From the NCBI GenBank assembly GCA_030737875.1, contig CM060918.1, forward strand, positions 884,038,403-884,102,402: a stretch of 64,000 bases of DNA, read 5' to 3'. The stretch is from Allium sativum (taxonomy: Eukaryota; Streptophyta; Magnoliopsida; Asparagales; Amaryllidaceae). The position numbers and the translations under genes were made by a program. Below the pieces are notes generated by a model. That model was given only the letters and a program-made list of their open reading frames with translations. It had not been told where the DNA came from and did no database searches. Within the stretch, counting starts at the first letter, position 1. Each line of letters starts with the position of its first letter. Positions 22,995 through 32,534 of the stretch are shown piece after piece.

Positions 22995-23127
22995 GGTTAA
23001 GTCATGGTCCACTTAATACTTAACCAATTTGGGCTTGGTAGATTAATCGGGGTTAAGTCGTGAACTCATCGTTACACTTAACCAAGTTAATCCAGGATTA
23101 GCAAGAGGGTTAAACCGTACTTAACCC
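22995..23127 (+). other. Three further hairpins in the TE2 leader
   Basis: GGTTAAGT/ACTTAACC at 22995/23018 and again at 23051/23076, with different loops, then GGGTTAA/TTAACCC at 23107/23121. Confidence 0.6.
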
Positions 23128-23235
23128 ACTAGAAAAATCCTAGCAATGGGGGCCCACTCCAGCAGTAATCCCAAGTTAGTATCATCATGACCCTAGGGAC
23201 TAGGCTAGGGTGGGGGCACGATTACTGGACTGGAG

Positions 23236-23815
23236 GTAAGTGACCAAAAGCGACGGCAGAGGGTACGCCGGTGTAGTTCCGGGCGGACTCTGGTCGTGCA
23301 CATAGTCCGTAGCCGGAGAAAACATGCACGGGTACCAGTAGATTGGGACTGTGCACTCATGTTCATGGTGTCCAGGGGTTGACACCCTAGGGCTTGATAC
23401 ACCCGAAGGGTGGACCCGGCACAGTTCGACTACAATTATGATTGGGCCGTATTGACACCAACACGTGACGAGTTAGGCTTAGGGAGCCGATCGACTAGAC
23501 CGTTTGGTTGGACCTTGTATTAGGGTCATTTCATGTTATTGGGCCAAAGCTTGGGCCAAGGGATCAATACTTGTTTATTCAAGTCATGTTAGTTTGCTAG
23601 TACACCTGTGGTGCAAAACCTTAATCCTGATTATGCGATGACGCCTTTATCTACCTTGTTAGTTAATCATCATGCTAGTATATTGTTATCCTTATGTTCA
23701 TCCCTGCTGCTCATGCCAGTTAACTTTATCAGTTTACATTGATTGTAGTAGGGCTTACTCAGTCTTTTTGACTGACCTGTTTTCTTTCGCCTCTTTTCTT
23801 CCGTTTCCCCCCCAG
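23236..23815 (+). other. Candidate leader intron in TE2 5' LTR
   Basis: GAG/GTAAGTGA donor at 23233-23243, CTGAC branch-like site at 23772-23776, a long pyrimidine tract (TTTTCTTTCGCCTCTTTTCT onward, then seven C), and CAG at 23813-23815. The related TE6 LTR keeps the donor, branch site and pyrimidine tract. Splicing is not shown by the sequence itself. Confidence 0.5.
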
Positions 23816-24191
23816 GTTCTCAGGGAGGGAATACTGGAGCTTAGCTTGGATTTCGGATTGCTTGCTTGTGGGATTTCAGCTCATGTACGGTTTCGACATG
23901 AAGCTAGCTATGGTTACCACTTAATTGGGGATAGCACTTATTTATTTCAGTTTTTCAGTTGATGTTGTTTTATCTAGACTTGTTTATTTGGAAAGCTATG
24001 TTGTACCAGACTTGTTTTGAAATGTTTTGAAATCTTCCGCTGTTTTATCTATGTTATTTACTCTGTTTACATATATACATATGTTCTTGTTCTGCCTTGA
24101 TATATCATTATGCATGTTTACCTGATTCAAACGCCCCTCCAAAGTCAGAGTGCTTGCAAGAGTCACCCTGGCGGAGGTGGGGTGTTACATT

Positions 24192-24203
24192 TGGTATCGA
24201 AGC
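24192..24203 (+). other. TE2 primer-binding site, two mismatches to iMet consensus
   Basis: TGGTATCGAAGC lies two bases after the 5' LTR; the other elements here have TGGTATCAGAGC. Confidence 0.85.
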
Positions 24204-24388
24204 ATATGGTTTACGAGAAGGAACAAAAAGGTTTTTAGAAAACTTTTGGAAAACTATTTTCAAAACCAAGTATAAAGTATTTTCCAAAGAAAAGTCTAGT
24301 TTATTTTAAAGGCTATTCCCCAAAAAGCCATTAGCAAAATTCCTTCGTTTTTCTCCATTTTGAATCTGTCTTTTTCTTCGTTTTCAGT

Positions 24389-27300
24389 ATGGCCGATAAC
24401 TTTGCTATTCCGGAGGGAGTACACGTACCTGTTTGGTATAGGAGACTTTTAGAGGCTAGGGCGACCGAAGCCGGCCCCGCAGCTGTTCCTCCTCCTCCTA
24501 CTCCGGTAGTTAATGTTCCTCCTCCTCCTCCTCCGGTGGTTAATGTTCCTCCTCCTCCTGTCGCTGAGGTTCCTCTTCCTCCTCCCCCTCAGCATCCTCA
24601 AGTGGACTTCGCAAAGACTTGCAAAGATTTCAAAGCAATGGGTGGCAAGAACTTTCAAGGCACTGAGACTTTTGTAGAGGCCAGAAATTGGTTGAAAGAG
24701 ACCGAGGATTTATTTGCTATCTTTCGGTTAGACGATCAGAGGAAGCTCTTGTTGGCGGTTTGGCTTATGGAGGATGAAGCCGCTTATTGGTGGGAAGTCA
24801 CCAATGGTACTAGGCCTGTTGAGACTTGGGCCGATTTCAGGGCAAGGTTCATGCTTAAGTTTCTATCTTCTGCTGAGGAGAATCTGCAAATGGAGAGGTT
24901 CATAACTTTGAAACAAGGAGATATGTCTGTCAAAGAATATGTGAACAAGTTCAATCAGTTAGCTCGTTTTGGCTTGGATATGGTGAATACTCCTCAGAAG
25001 AAGGCTCTTCGTTTTGCTAGAGGATTGAATGAGTCGTTGCAGGGATTGGCTATGTCACATATTCCCCATGGGGCCACGTTTGAGAGTTTGGTTGATATGG
25101 CGTTACTTCAGGGAGATGTCAAGAAAGAAACCAAGATGAATGATACTCAAGCCAAGAAGACTGATTCCCAGGGAAAAGGAAATCAGGGTAATCCAAGTGG
25201 TCAGAGCAGTCAAGGCAATCAGAACAAGAACAAGAGTCAAGGCAACAAGGGGAACAACAACAAGGGCAATAACAACAAGGGCAAGAACAACAAGGGGAAG
25301 TGCCATTATTGCGGTTCAGTTGGGCATCTTATTAAGGATTGTAAGAAGAGGAAAAGGAAGAATGGTGAATGCTTTTTCTGCGGTGAGACTGGACATTTCA
25401 GTAAGGATTGCCCGAGGAAGCAAGGGCAAGGCCAGGGTCAGACTCAGCGTGCTGGACCTTCAGGAGGGCAAGTTCATGCTCTCAATGTCGCTCCAGTTCC
25501 CGATCGAGGTAGTATTTCTGTTGAGAGCCTTGTATATATTTCTGATTTTCCAGTTCGTACCTTGTATGATTCTGGTGCATCGCATAGCTTTATCTCATCT
25601 GATCTTGTTGATAGTTTGCACCTTAGTACTAGCTTGGTAGATGATCCCGTCTGTGTCTCAAATCCTATTGGGGGTTCCGCCCATTTGTCTATGATATGTG
25701 GGGATTTGAGGATCTCTATACTGAGTGTAGAGTTCTTGTGCAGTGCTTATGTTCTTGGTTTTAGGGGATACGGATTGATATTGGGCATGGATTGGCTGTC
25801 CAGATATGGAGCCATTCTTGATTGTGAGCATAGGGTTGTGAGGCTCGTGACTCGCCTCGGAAACACCCTAGAGATTTCTTGTGATCCGAGAGGTCCCGTC
25901 ATGTTGTGCTATCTGGAATCACTCGACTCGTCAATGGAAACTCTTCAGTCTGTGAGAGTGGTTCGAGAGTATCCGTATGTTTTTGATGAAGTTAGGGGGT
26001 TGCCCCCTAAGCGAGAGATTGATTTCCGCATTTATCTGGTGGATAATGCAAAGCCTGTTTCTTTGCCCGTTCGGCACATGGCTCCGCGTGAAAGGCGGGA
26101 GCTAAGTAAGCAAGTGAAAGAGTTGCTTGAGAAGAACTTCATCAGACGAAGTATATCTGAATGGGGAGCGCCTGTGGTATTTGCTACCAAGGCGGATGGT
26201 TCTCTCCGACTTTGCGTTGACTATCGAGAGTTGAATAAGCTGACTAAGAAGAACAGACACCCGTTACTGAGGATTGATGATCTCTTTGACCAGCTTGTCG
26301 GTGCTTCTGTTTTCTCTCAGCTTGATCTTGCTACGGGGTTCCATCAACTCAGGGTAGCTGAAGATAGTATAGACAAGACTGCGTTCAGAACTCCAGATGG
26401 ATTCTTCGAATGGCTTGTCATGCCGTTCGGCTTGACTAATGCACCCGCATATTTCGTGGACTTGATGAGTAGGGTGTTCAGGGAGTTCTTGAACAAGTTT
26501 GTCGTGGTCTTCGTAGATGATATTCTGATCTTCTCTAAGGATGAGGAAGAGCACGCAAGGCATCTCATGGAGGTGATGGATACGCTTAGAGCGCATCAGT
26601 TGAAGGCCAAGTTCTCCAAGTGTCACTTTTGGAGAAGGGAAGTTAGATTCCTTGGGCATATAGTATCTAAGCAAGGCTTAGCGGTGGATCCCGCTAAGGT
26701 AGTGGCAGTTCAGGATTGGAAGACTCCAAGGAATGCAACCGAAGTGAGAAGTTTTCTAGGTCTTGCGGGTTTTTACCGGAAGTTCATCAAGGACTTCGCA
26801 AAGATATCCGCTCCTCTCACTAAATTGACGAAGAAGAATTTAGTTTTTGCTTGGAGCATAGAATGCGAGCTTGCTTTTCAGAAGCTCAAGAGAGCTCTCA
26901 CATCAGCACCTGTTCTAGCTTTGCCCGATGGAGGGAAGTTATTTACCGTATACACCGATGCATGTGGCACGGGGTTAGGAGCTGTTCTTATGCAAGAAGG
27001 AAGAGTGATATGCTTTGGCGGTAGACAACTCAAAGTGCATGAGAAGAATTATCCCACTCATGACTTAGAGTTGGCAGCAATAGTATATGCACTCAAGGCT
27101 TGGCGCCATTATCTTCTGGGAGAAAGATTTGAGCTTTATACCGATCACAAGTCATTGAAGTATCTCTTTTCTCAGAAGGATCTGAATCTGAGGCAACAAA
27201 GATGGATGGAATTCTTGGCGTCCTACGATTTTGAGATATCTTATACCCCTGGCAAGGGGAATGTGGTAGCAGATGCATTGAGTAGAAGAAGGTTGACCCT

Positions 27301-28648
27301 AAGTCCTCTATTCGTTGAGATGAAGAATTTAGAGTATGTGGCAACCTTTGATTTCTCTTTGGCGATTGAGTCGATGACCGATTCTTTAGCATCTCTGGAA
27401 CTCAGACCTACCCTTCTTGATCAAGTTGGGGCTTCGCAGAGAGAAGACCCTCAGATAGTTGAGATTATGGATAAGCTAATTCGAGGAGAGACGTCTAGTC
27501 ATCTCGCTCGATATTCTATTGATGACAAGGGTTGGCTGAGGAGAGACGGAAGGTTATGTGTTCCAATGGTAGAAGATCTAGTAAGAAGAGTTCTTGAGGA
27601 AGCGCATCACTCTAAGTTGACTATACATCCGGGCGGAGATAAGATGTATAAAGATATGGAGCGCATTTTCTTTTGGCCTGGGATGAAGAAGGATGTGGCA
27701 GAATTTGTCTCTAGATGTATCATTTGCCAGCAAGTTAAGGCCGAGTCGAAGAAGCCCGGTGGGCTATTGCATCCTCTAGACGTTCCACTATGGAAGTGGG
27801 AGAGTATTTCCATGGATTTTATCGATGGGCTACCAAGGTCAAGGAAAGGGAATACGAGCATTTGGGTTATTGTGGATAGACTTACGAAGAGTGCTCATTT
27901 CATTCCGGTGAAGAGCAAGAGGACCGCATCTTGGCTAGCGTCTGTATATCTTCGTGAGATTGTGAGACTACATGGAGTCCCTTCTAGTATAGTCAGTGAC
28001 CGTGACCCAATCTTTACAAGTCAATTCTGGAATAGCTTGCAAGAAGCTATGGGCACAAGGTTGAATCTAAGTACGGCTTATCACCCACAGACGGACGGTC
28101 AAACCGAAAGGGTGAATAGGGTACTCGAGGATCTGTTGAGGCTTTGTATTCTGGATTTTGGTGGTACTTGGGAAGACCATCTTCCTCTTGTTGAGTTTGC
28201 ATATAATAACAGTTATCAGGCAAGCATAGGGATGGCACCATTTGAAGCTTTATATGGGAGGCCGTGCAAGTCGCCTACATGTTGGTGGGAGACTACAGAT
28301 GAGCTTATACTTGGGCCTGATATGATCAGAGATACATCCGAGAAGATCGAGTTGATTCGGAGACGGATGAAAGCGGCCCAAGACCGACAGAAATCCTATG
28401 CTGATAAGCGAAGAACGGATTTGGAGTTTGATGTTGGGGATATGGTTTTCGTGAAGGTTTCTCCTTTGCGGAATGTGGTCCGATTTGGAGCTGTTGGGAA
28501 GTTGGCACCGAGGTTTGTTGGACCATTCCCTATTATAGAGAGGATCGGGCAGATGGCTTATAGAGTGAAGTTGCCCGAGAAGCTTGCTGGAGTACACGAT
28601 GTTTTTCATGTCTCGCATCTCCGGAAGTGTTTACATGAATCAGCATAG
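24389..28648 (+). CDS. TE2 Gag-Pol polyprotein, ended by an amber codon
   Basis: A single frame of 1419 codons carries the functions for reverse transcription and integration. A Pro-rich N-terminus (residues 30-75) precedes the capsid-like Gag (85-240). A Gln/Asn/Lys/Gly-rich stretch leads to two CCHC knuckles starting at 305 ([14 protein letters not shown]) and 328 ([14 protein letters not shown]). The protease has DSGAS at 394-398. RT shows [12 protein letters not shown] near 646 and FVDD at 708-711. RNase H has YTDACG with Asp857. The integrase has an H2C2 finger (His1073 to Cys1113) and D1143, D1204, E1240 (DD35E), then GPFPI and VFHVSHLRK. No frameshift or catalytic loss is visible. It stops at TAG 28646-28648, where the aligned TE6 codon is GAA. 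The frame runs on to 28885. Confidence 0.95.
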   Translation: MADNFAIPEGVHVPVWYRRLLEARATEAGPAAVPPPPTPVVNVPPPPPPVVNVPPPPVAEVPLPPPPQHPQVDFAKTCKDFKAMGGKNFQGTETFVEARNWLKETEDLFAIFRLDDQRKLLLAVWLMEDEAAYWWEVTNGTRPVETWADFRARFMLKFLSSAEENLQMERFITLKQGDMSVKEYVNKFNQLARFGLDMVNTPQKKALRFARGLNESLQGLAMSHIPHGATFESLVDMALLQGDVKKETKMNDTQAKKTDSQGKGNQGNPSGQSSQGNQNKNKSQGNKGNNNKGNNNKGKNNKGKCHYCGSVGHLIKDCKKRKRKNGECFFCGETGHFSKDCPRKQGQGQGQTQRAGPSGGQVHALNVAPVPDRGSISVESLVYISDFPVRTLYDSGASHSFISSDLVDSLHLSTSLVDDPVCVSNPIGGSAHLSMICGDLRISILSVEFLCSAYVLGFRGYGLILGMDWLSRYGAILDCEHRVVRLVTRLGNTLEISCDPRGPVMLCYLESLDSSMETLQSVRVVREYPYVFDEVRGLPPKREIDFRIYLVDNAKPVSLPVRHMAPRERRELSKQVKELLEKNFIRRSISEWGAPVVFATKADGSLRLCVDYRELNKLTKKNRHPLLRIDDLFDQLVGASVFSQLDLATGFHQLRVAEDSIDKTAFRTPDGFFEWLVMPFGLTNAPAYFVDLMSRVFREFLNKFVVVFVDDILIFSKDEEEHARHLMEVMDTLRAHQLKAKFSKCHFWRREVRFLGHIVSKQGLAVDPAKVVAVQDWKTPRNATEVRSFLGLAGFYRKFIKDFAKISAPLTKLTKKNLVFAWSIECELAFQKLKRALTSAPVLALPDGGKLFTVYTDACGTGLGAVLMQEGRVICFGGRQLKVHEKNYPTHDLELAAIVYALKAWRHYLLGERFELYTDHKSLKYLFSQKDLNLRQQRWMEFLASYDFEISYTPGKGNVVADALSRRRLTLSPLFVEMKNLEYVATFDFSLAIESMTDSLASLELRPTLLDQVGASQREDPQIVEIMDKLIRGETSSHLARYSIDDKGWLRRDGRLCVPMVEDLVRRVLEEAHHSKLTIHPGGDKMYKDMERIFFWPGMKKDVAEFVSRCIICQQVKAESKKPGGLLHPLDVPLWKWESISMDFIDGLPRSRKGNTSIWVIVDRLTKSAHFIPVKSKRTASWLASVYLREIVRLHGVPSSIVSDRDPIFTSQFWNSLQEAMGTRLNLSTAYHPQTDGQTERVNRVLEDLLRLCILDFGGTWEDHLPLVEFAYNNSYQASIGMAPFEALYGRPCKSPTCWWETTDELILGPDMIRDTSEKIELIRRRMKAAQDRQKSYADKRRTDLEFDVGDMVFVKVSPLRNVVRFGAVGKLAPRFVGPFPIIERIGQMAYRVKLPEKLAGVHDVFHVSHLRKCLHESA

Positions 28649-28885
28649 GTTGTTGAGCCAAGTGTTCTAAAAGATGTAGAAGTGGAGAAAGAGGCTACCT
28701 TGAGGAGAGCTCCGATTCGTATCTTGGGGACGGAGACCAAGAAGCTAAGGAATCGAGAGGTCAAATTGGTGAAGGTTCAATGGGGTGAAGCCGAAGAAGA
28801 CGCAACTTGGGAAACCGAGGAGAAGATGCGTGGGCTTTATCCATTCCTTTTTGAGGGTACACTCTCAATCTCTTTTCTTTGTTAG
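28649..28885 (+). pseudogene. TE2 chromodomain-like tail beyond the amber codon
   Basis: In the same frame as Gag-Pol, 78 codons follow the TAG with LVKVQWGEAEEDATWETEE, the chromodomain-like segment that ends Tekay integrases and is thought to guide integration to heterochromatin. TE1 and TE6 have the same segment joined to integrase without a stop at this point. Without readthrough it is not translated with integrase. A separate start is unlikely. Confidence 0.85.
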
Positions 28886-29440
28886 CATATCTTTCTCTTT
28901 GCTATCCATGTTTATCGTGTTAATCTTGTCATGAGAACCTTAGGTAGAAACCCTTTGGATGAAACATGTGTCTGAAACATGTTATGCTTGATGGTTGCAA
29001 GTGGTTGCAAGTGTTTGCACGTGGATACTCGTGGATGCATGGTACACATTAGGCACTAAGATCGGCTCACACACTTTCATACCGCATATGCATGAGTGTT
29101 TATACTTATTCATGGATGAGACTTGTTATGCTATCACGTGGATGTTGCATATGGATGAATGTTATGTGCTCTCATGTAGAGATTATAAATTATGTTAGGA
29201 ATTTGCATACATATGGACTCATTTCACTAACATATTTTGCATTAAGGGGGTTTACTGAATTAGTAACCTCCTGATTTTCGCATTAGATAAGTACATATAC
29301 ACACACCTTTGCATATGATCATACAACATTTAGAACCTTTTAAGGACAATGATTGCTCGTGGATGATGTTTTGAGTAGATGGATGATGGATGGTAGGATA
29401 CGTTCTTCCTAACTTGGAGATTTCGGGGATGAAATCCTTT
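28886..29440 (+). other. TE2 3' untranslated region
   Basis: About 555 bp between the tail and the PPT, with no ORF of note. Short GTGGTTGCAAGTG-like repeats occur at 28990-29025. A similar stretch lies in TE6 at 61640-62220. Confidence 0.65.
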
Positions 29441-29453
29441 AAGGAGGGAAGAA
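29441..29453 (+). other. TE2 polypurine tract
   Basis: AAGGAGGGAAGAA directly before the 3' LTR TGTAACAACCC. Confidence 0.9.
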
Positions 29454-30388
29454 TGTAACAACCCGTATTTTTGAATAACATGTTATAACATAAATGGAGG
29501 CAGAATTAAACTGTAAAATCTGAATCAAGGGAAACGGGCTATGCCATTGCGTTCGTCTCGGAAAAATACGCGAAATAGAGTCCGAGTTTTCGAAAATCGG
29601 AGTCCGTATGACCAAGATATGGCCTCGCGAAGTTTCACGAAAAATTTCCAAATTAAAGTATACTTAATTAAGTGAAATGGGTTGCGCAGAGAAATATATA
29701 TATATTGATATATATATATAATTGAAAATTAAATAAATAAATATGCAAAAATGTTCAAAACAGCGAATTGGGAGAGGGGAATAACCGAACCGGCCGATTT
29801 TTGAGGTCGACCCGAGCTCGCTGGGTCGACTAGGGGTTAATCCAGGGTGTTTGGCTGTCAACCCGTGGGCCGATTCGCTCAAATGCAGATTTTGCATTTG
29901 AATGGTTCTCATGGTCCATCTTTAATCTAAAGGCCCTAGATGGTTCCTACACTTGACTTCTTCCCCACGACATGCTTTGATGGCTTGGATTGAATCTAGG
30001 GTTAATCCTATGGTCTAAAACACTTGCCTAATCTATAAATAAGACCCTAACCTACCCTAAATCATCATTATTCATTCATACAACTATACTATGGCAAAAT
30101 CAATCCTCTCATGGCCTCCACTCTCTTCATAAAATTACTAAATAAATTCCTAAGTGATTTTCCATGCATACAAGTGTTTTCAAACTTGTATGAGCATCAT
30201 TAGCTTGCATTCAAGTCAAGTTTATATATTTGCATCATAAAGAAAGAGTCTTGATCATTTTGGCTCAAGGGTTTTGCTTGCATTTTGGGTTTAATTGATT
30301 TCATAAGGGCTTTGTCATATTTTTGTGACTTCTTAAGCATTGTAAGCCCTATTCTACTTTCATACTTAAACTCTAAAGTTAAATGTAT

Positions 30389-30521
30389 GATATGCAAGTT
30401 TATATGCAAGTTTATCATGTTGTGATATGCAAGTTTATATGCAAGTTTATCATGTTGTGATATGCAAGTTTATATGCAAGTTTATCATGTTGTGATATGC
30501 AAGTTTATATGCAAGTATGCC
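30389..30521 (+). repeat. 35-bp tandem repeat, 3.8 copies (3' LTR)
   Basis: Same units and number as at 22081-22213. Confidence 0.92.
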
Positions 30522-30966
30522 AAGTTATGTTATGCAAGTTTGGGTTGAACATTTTGTTCATGCTATCATGTTATGCAAGCTTATTTTGGGTTTATGAACA
30601 TAAAGCTTTAAGCTTTATGCCAAAGGTTGCATTTTAGCAACATGTAAGTTATCATATCTCTTATGATAACTTGCATGTGAGGCTAAATGCGAACTTACGG
30701 CCATCTCTACATGTCATTTAGCACCATGTATCACCAATATGCTAAGTTTGGTTTTATGCATGCTTTTGAGGCCTAAAAATGTAATATGCAAGTGTATGAA
30801 CATATGAACATTTCATATGCCACCATGTTAAGCTTGTGGCTTCAATACCTTTATGTCATGATTATGCCAAGTTCCCTCTTTCTATCCTTTATGCGCTATT
30901 GCGATATGTAAGCGATGGGATTGCGTTTGGGGTTGGGTAAACTTAAAAGACATAAAACATAAGCTT

Positions 30967-30999
30967 GGGAATTTACCTATTATGTTAGGTCTACCCATT
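30967..30999 (+). repeat. 33-bp tandem duplication private to the 3' LTR
   Basis: The GGGAATTTACCTATTATGTT block is followed by a nearly identical copy from 31000; the 5' LTR has one copy near 22659. Confidence 0.9.
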
Positions 31000-31576
31000 G
31001 GGAATTTACCTATTAAGTTAGGTCTACCCAATTGCTTGAAAACTTGTAACATGTTTTGGAAACATGATGGACATGACACTTAGAAAAGATAAGTGTGGCC
31101 AACTCGAGGTTGGGTTGAGTTTGTAGCGTAAACCTACCCGGAACCGACCGACTTAACTAGTTGCTACAAACAATAGGACCCAATGTGAGAAGTTGGTCAT
31201 GTTGTACCTTGAACCCGATGTTAGACCAAGTTGTGGTGTAAAGCTACCCGGACCCGCCCGGCTTAACTAGTAACCACAACAAGGTCTAATGTGAGAGGTT
31301 AAGGCGCATTAAATTAATTAATGCCTCGTGATTAGGGTTAAGTCATGGTCCACTTAATACTTAACCAATTTGGGCTTGGTAGATTAATCGGGGTTAAGTC
31401 GTGAACTCATCGTTACACTTAACCAAGTTAATCCAGGATTAGCAAGAGGGTTAAACCGTACTTAAACCACTAGAAAAATCCTAGCAATGGGGGCCCACTC
31501 CAGCAGTAATCCCAAGTTAGTATCATCATGACCCTAGGGACTAGGCTAGGGTGGGGGCACGATTACTGGACTGGAG

Positions 31577-32155
31577 GTAAGTGACCAAAAGCGACGGCAG
31601 AGGGTACGCCGGTGTAGTTCCGGGCGGACTCTGGTCGTGCACATAGTCCGTAGCCAGAGAAAACATGCACGGGTACCAGTAGATCGGGACTGTGCACTCA
31701 TGTTCATGGTGTCCAGGGGTTGACACCCTAGGGCTTGATACACTCGAAGGGTGGACCCGGCACAGTTCGACTACAATTATGATTGGGCCGTATTGACACC
31801 AACACGTGACGAGTTAGGCTTAGGGAGACGATCGACTAGACCGTTTGGTTGGACCTTGTATTAGGGTCATTTCATGTCATTGGGCCAAAGCTTGGGCCAA
31901 GGGATCAATACTTGTTTATTCAAGTCATGTTAGTTTGCTAGTACACCTGTGGTGCAAAACCTTAATCCTGATTATGCGATGACACCTTTATCTACCTTGT
32001 TAGTTAATCATCATGCTAGTATATTGTTATCCTTATGTTCATCCCTGCTGCTCATGCCAGTTAACTTTATCAGTTTACATTGATTGTAGTAGGGCTTACT
32101 CAGTCTTTTTGACTGACCTGTTTTCTTTTGCCTCTTTTCTTCCGTTTCCCCCCAG
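31577..32155 (+). other. Candidate intron in TE2 3' LTR
   Basis: Same GTAAGT donor and CAG acceptor as in the 5' LTR. The C tract has six C here against seven. Confidence 0.4.
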
Positions 32156-32529
32156 GTTCTCAGGGAGGGAATACTGGAGCTTAGCTTGGATTTCGGATTG
32201 CTTGCTTGTGGGATTTCAGCTCATGTACGGTTTCGACATGAAGCTAGCTATGGTTACCACTTAATTGGGGATAGCACTTATTTATTTCAGTTTTTCAGTT
32301 GATGTTGTTTTATCTAGACTTGTTTATTTGGAAAGCTATGTTGTACCAGACTTGTTTTGAAATGTTTTGAAATCTTCCGCTGTTTTATCTATGTTATTTA
32401 CTCTGTTTACATATATACATATGTTCTTGTTCTGCCTTGATATATCATTATGCATGTTTACCTGATTCAAACGCCCCTCCAAAGTCAGAGTGCTTGCAAG
32501 AGTCACCCTGGCGGAGGTGGGGTGTTACA

Positions 32530-32534
32530 CGACA
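32530..32534. repeat. TE2 target-site duplication, right copy
   Basis: CGACA, identical to 21127-21131. Confidence 0.93.

Larger units (their letters stand above)
21132..24189 (+). repeat. TE2 5' LTR
   Basis: 3058 bp. It holds a TATA-like box at 21726-21733, 35-bp tandem repeats at 22081-22213, a hairpin cluster at 22758-23127, and a candidate intron at 23236-23815. The right edge GTGTTACA is next to the PBS. Confidence 0.95.
21132..32529 (+). mobile_element. TE2: nearly complete Tekay-type chromovirus
   Basis: Two LTRs of 3058 and 3076 bp (21132-24189, 29454-32529) start TGTAACAACCC and end GGGTGTTACA. They surround a PBS, one long Gag-Pol frame, a chromodomain-like tail and a PPT, and are flanked by the duplication CGACA. 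The LTRs differ by roughly one base per hundred plus a TA-repeat change and a 33-bp duplication, so insertion is recent. Domain order PR-RT-RH-INT with a C-terminal chromodomain-like segment, iMet PBS and about 3 kb LTRs fit Tekay/Del. A single amber codon before the tail is the only coding break seen. Confidence 0.95.
29454..32529 (+). repeat. TE2 3' LTR
   Basis: 3076 bp, nearly identical to 21132-24189. Differences include a TA-repeat about 14 bp shorter near 29700, a 33-bp tandem duplication at 30967-30999, and scattered substitutions. It holds TATAAATA at 30034, the 35-bp repeats at 30389-30521, the hairpin units at 31099-31304, and the candidate intron at 31577-32155. Confidence 0.95.

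Noticed and set aside
24097..24309. Open frame across the TE2 LTR-PBS junction
   Set aside because: Crosses the PBS, has no domain, and ends before the Gag start.
25140..25640. Plus-strand frame of 166 codons inside TE2 gag
   Set aside because: Overlaps the zinc-knuckle region of the main frame in another phase; no domain.
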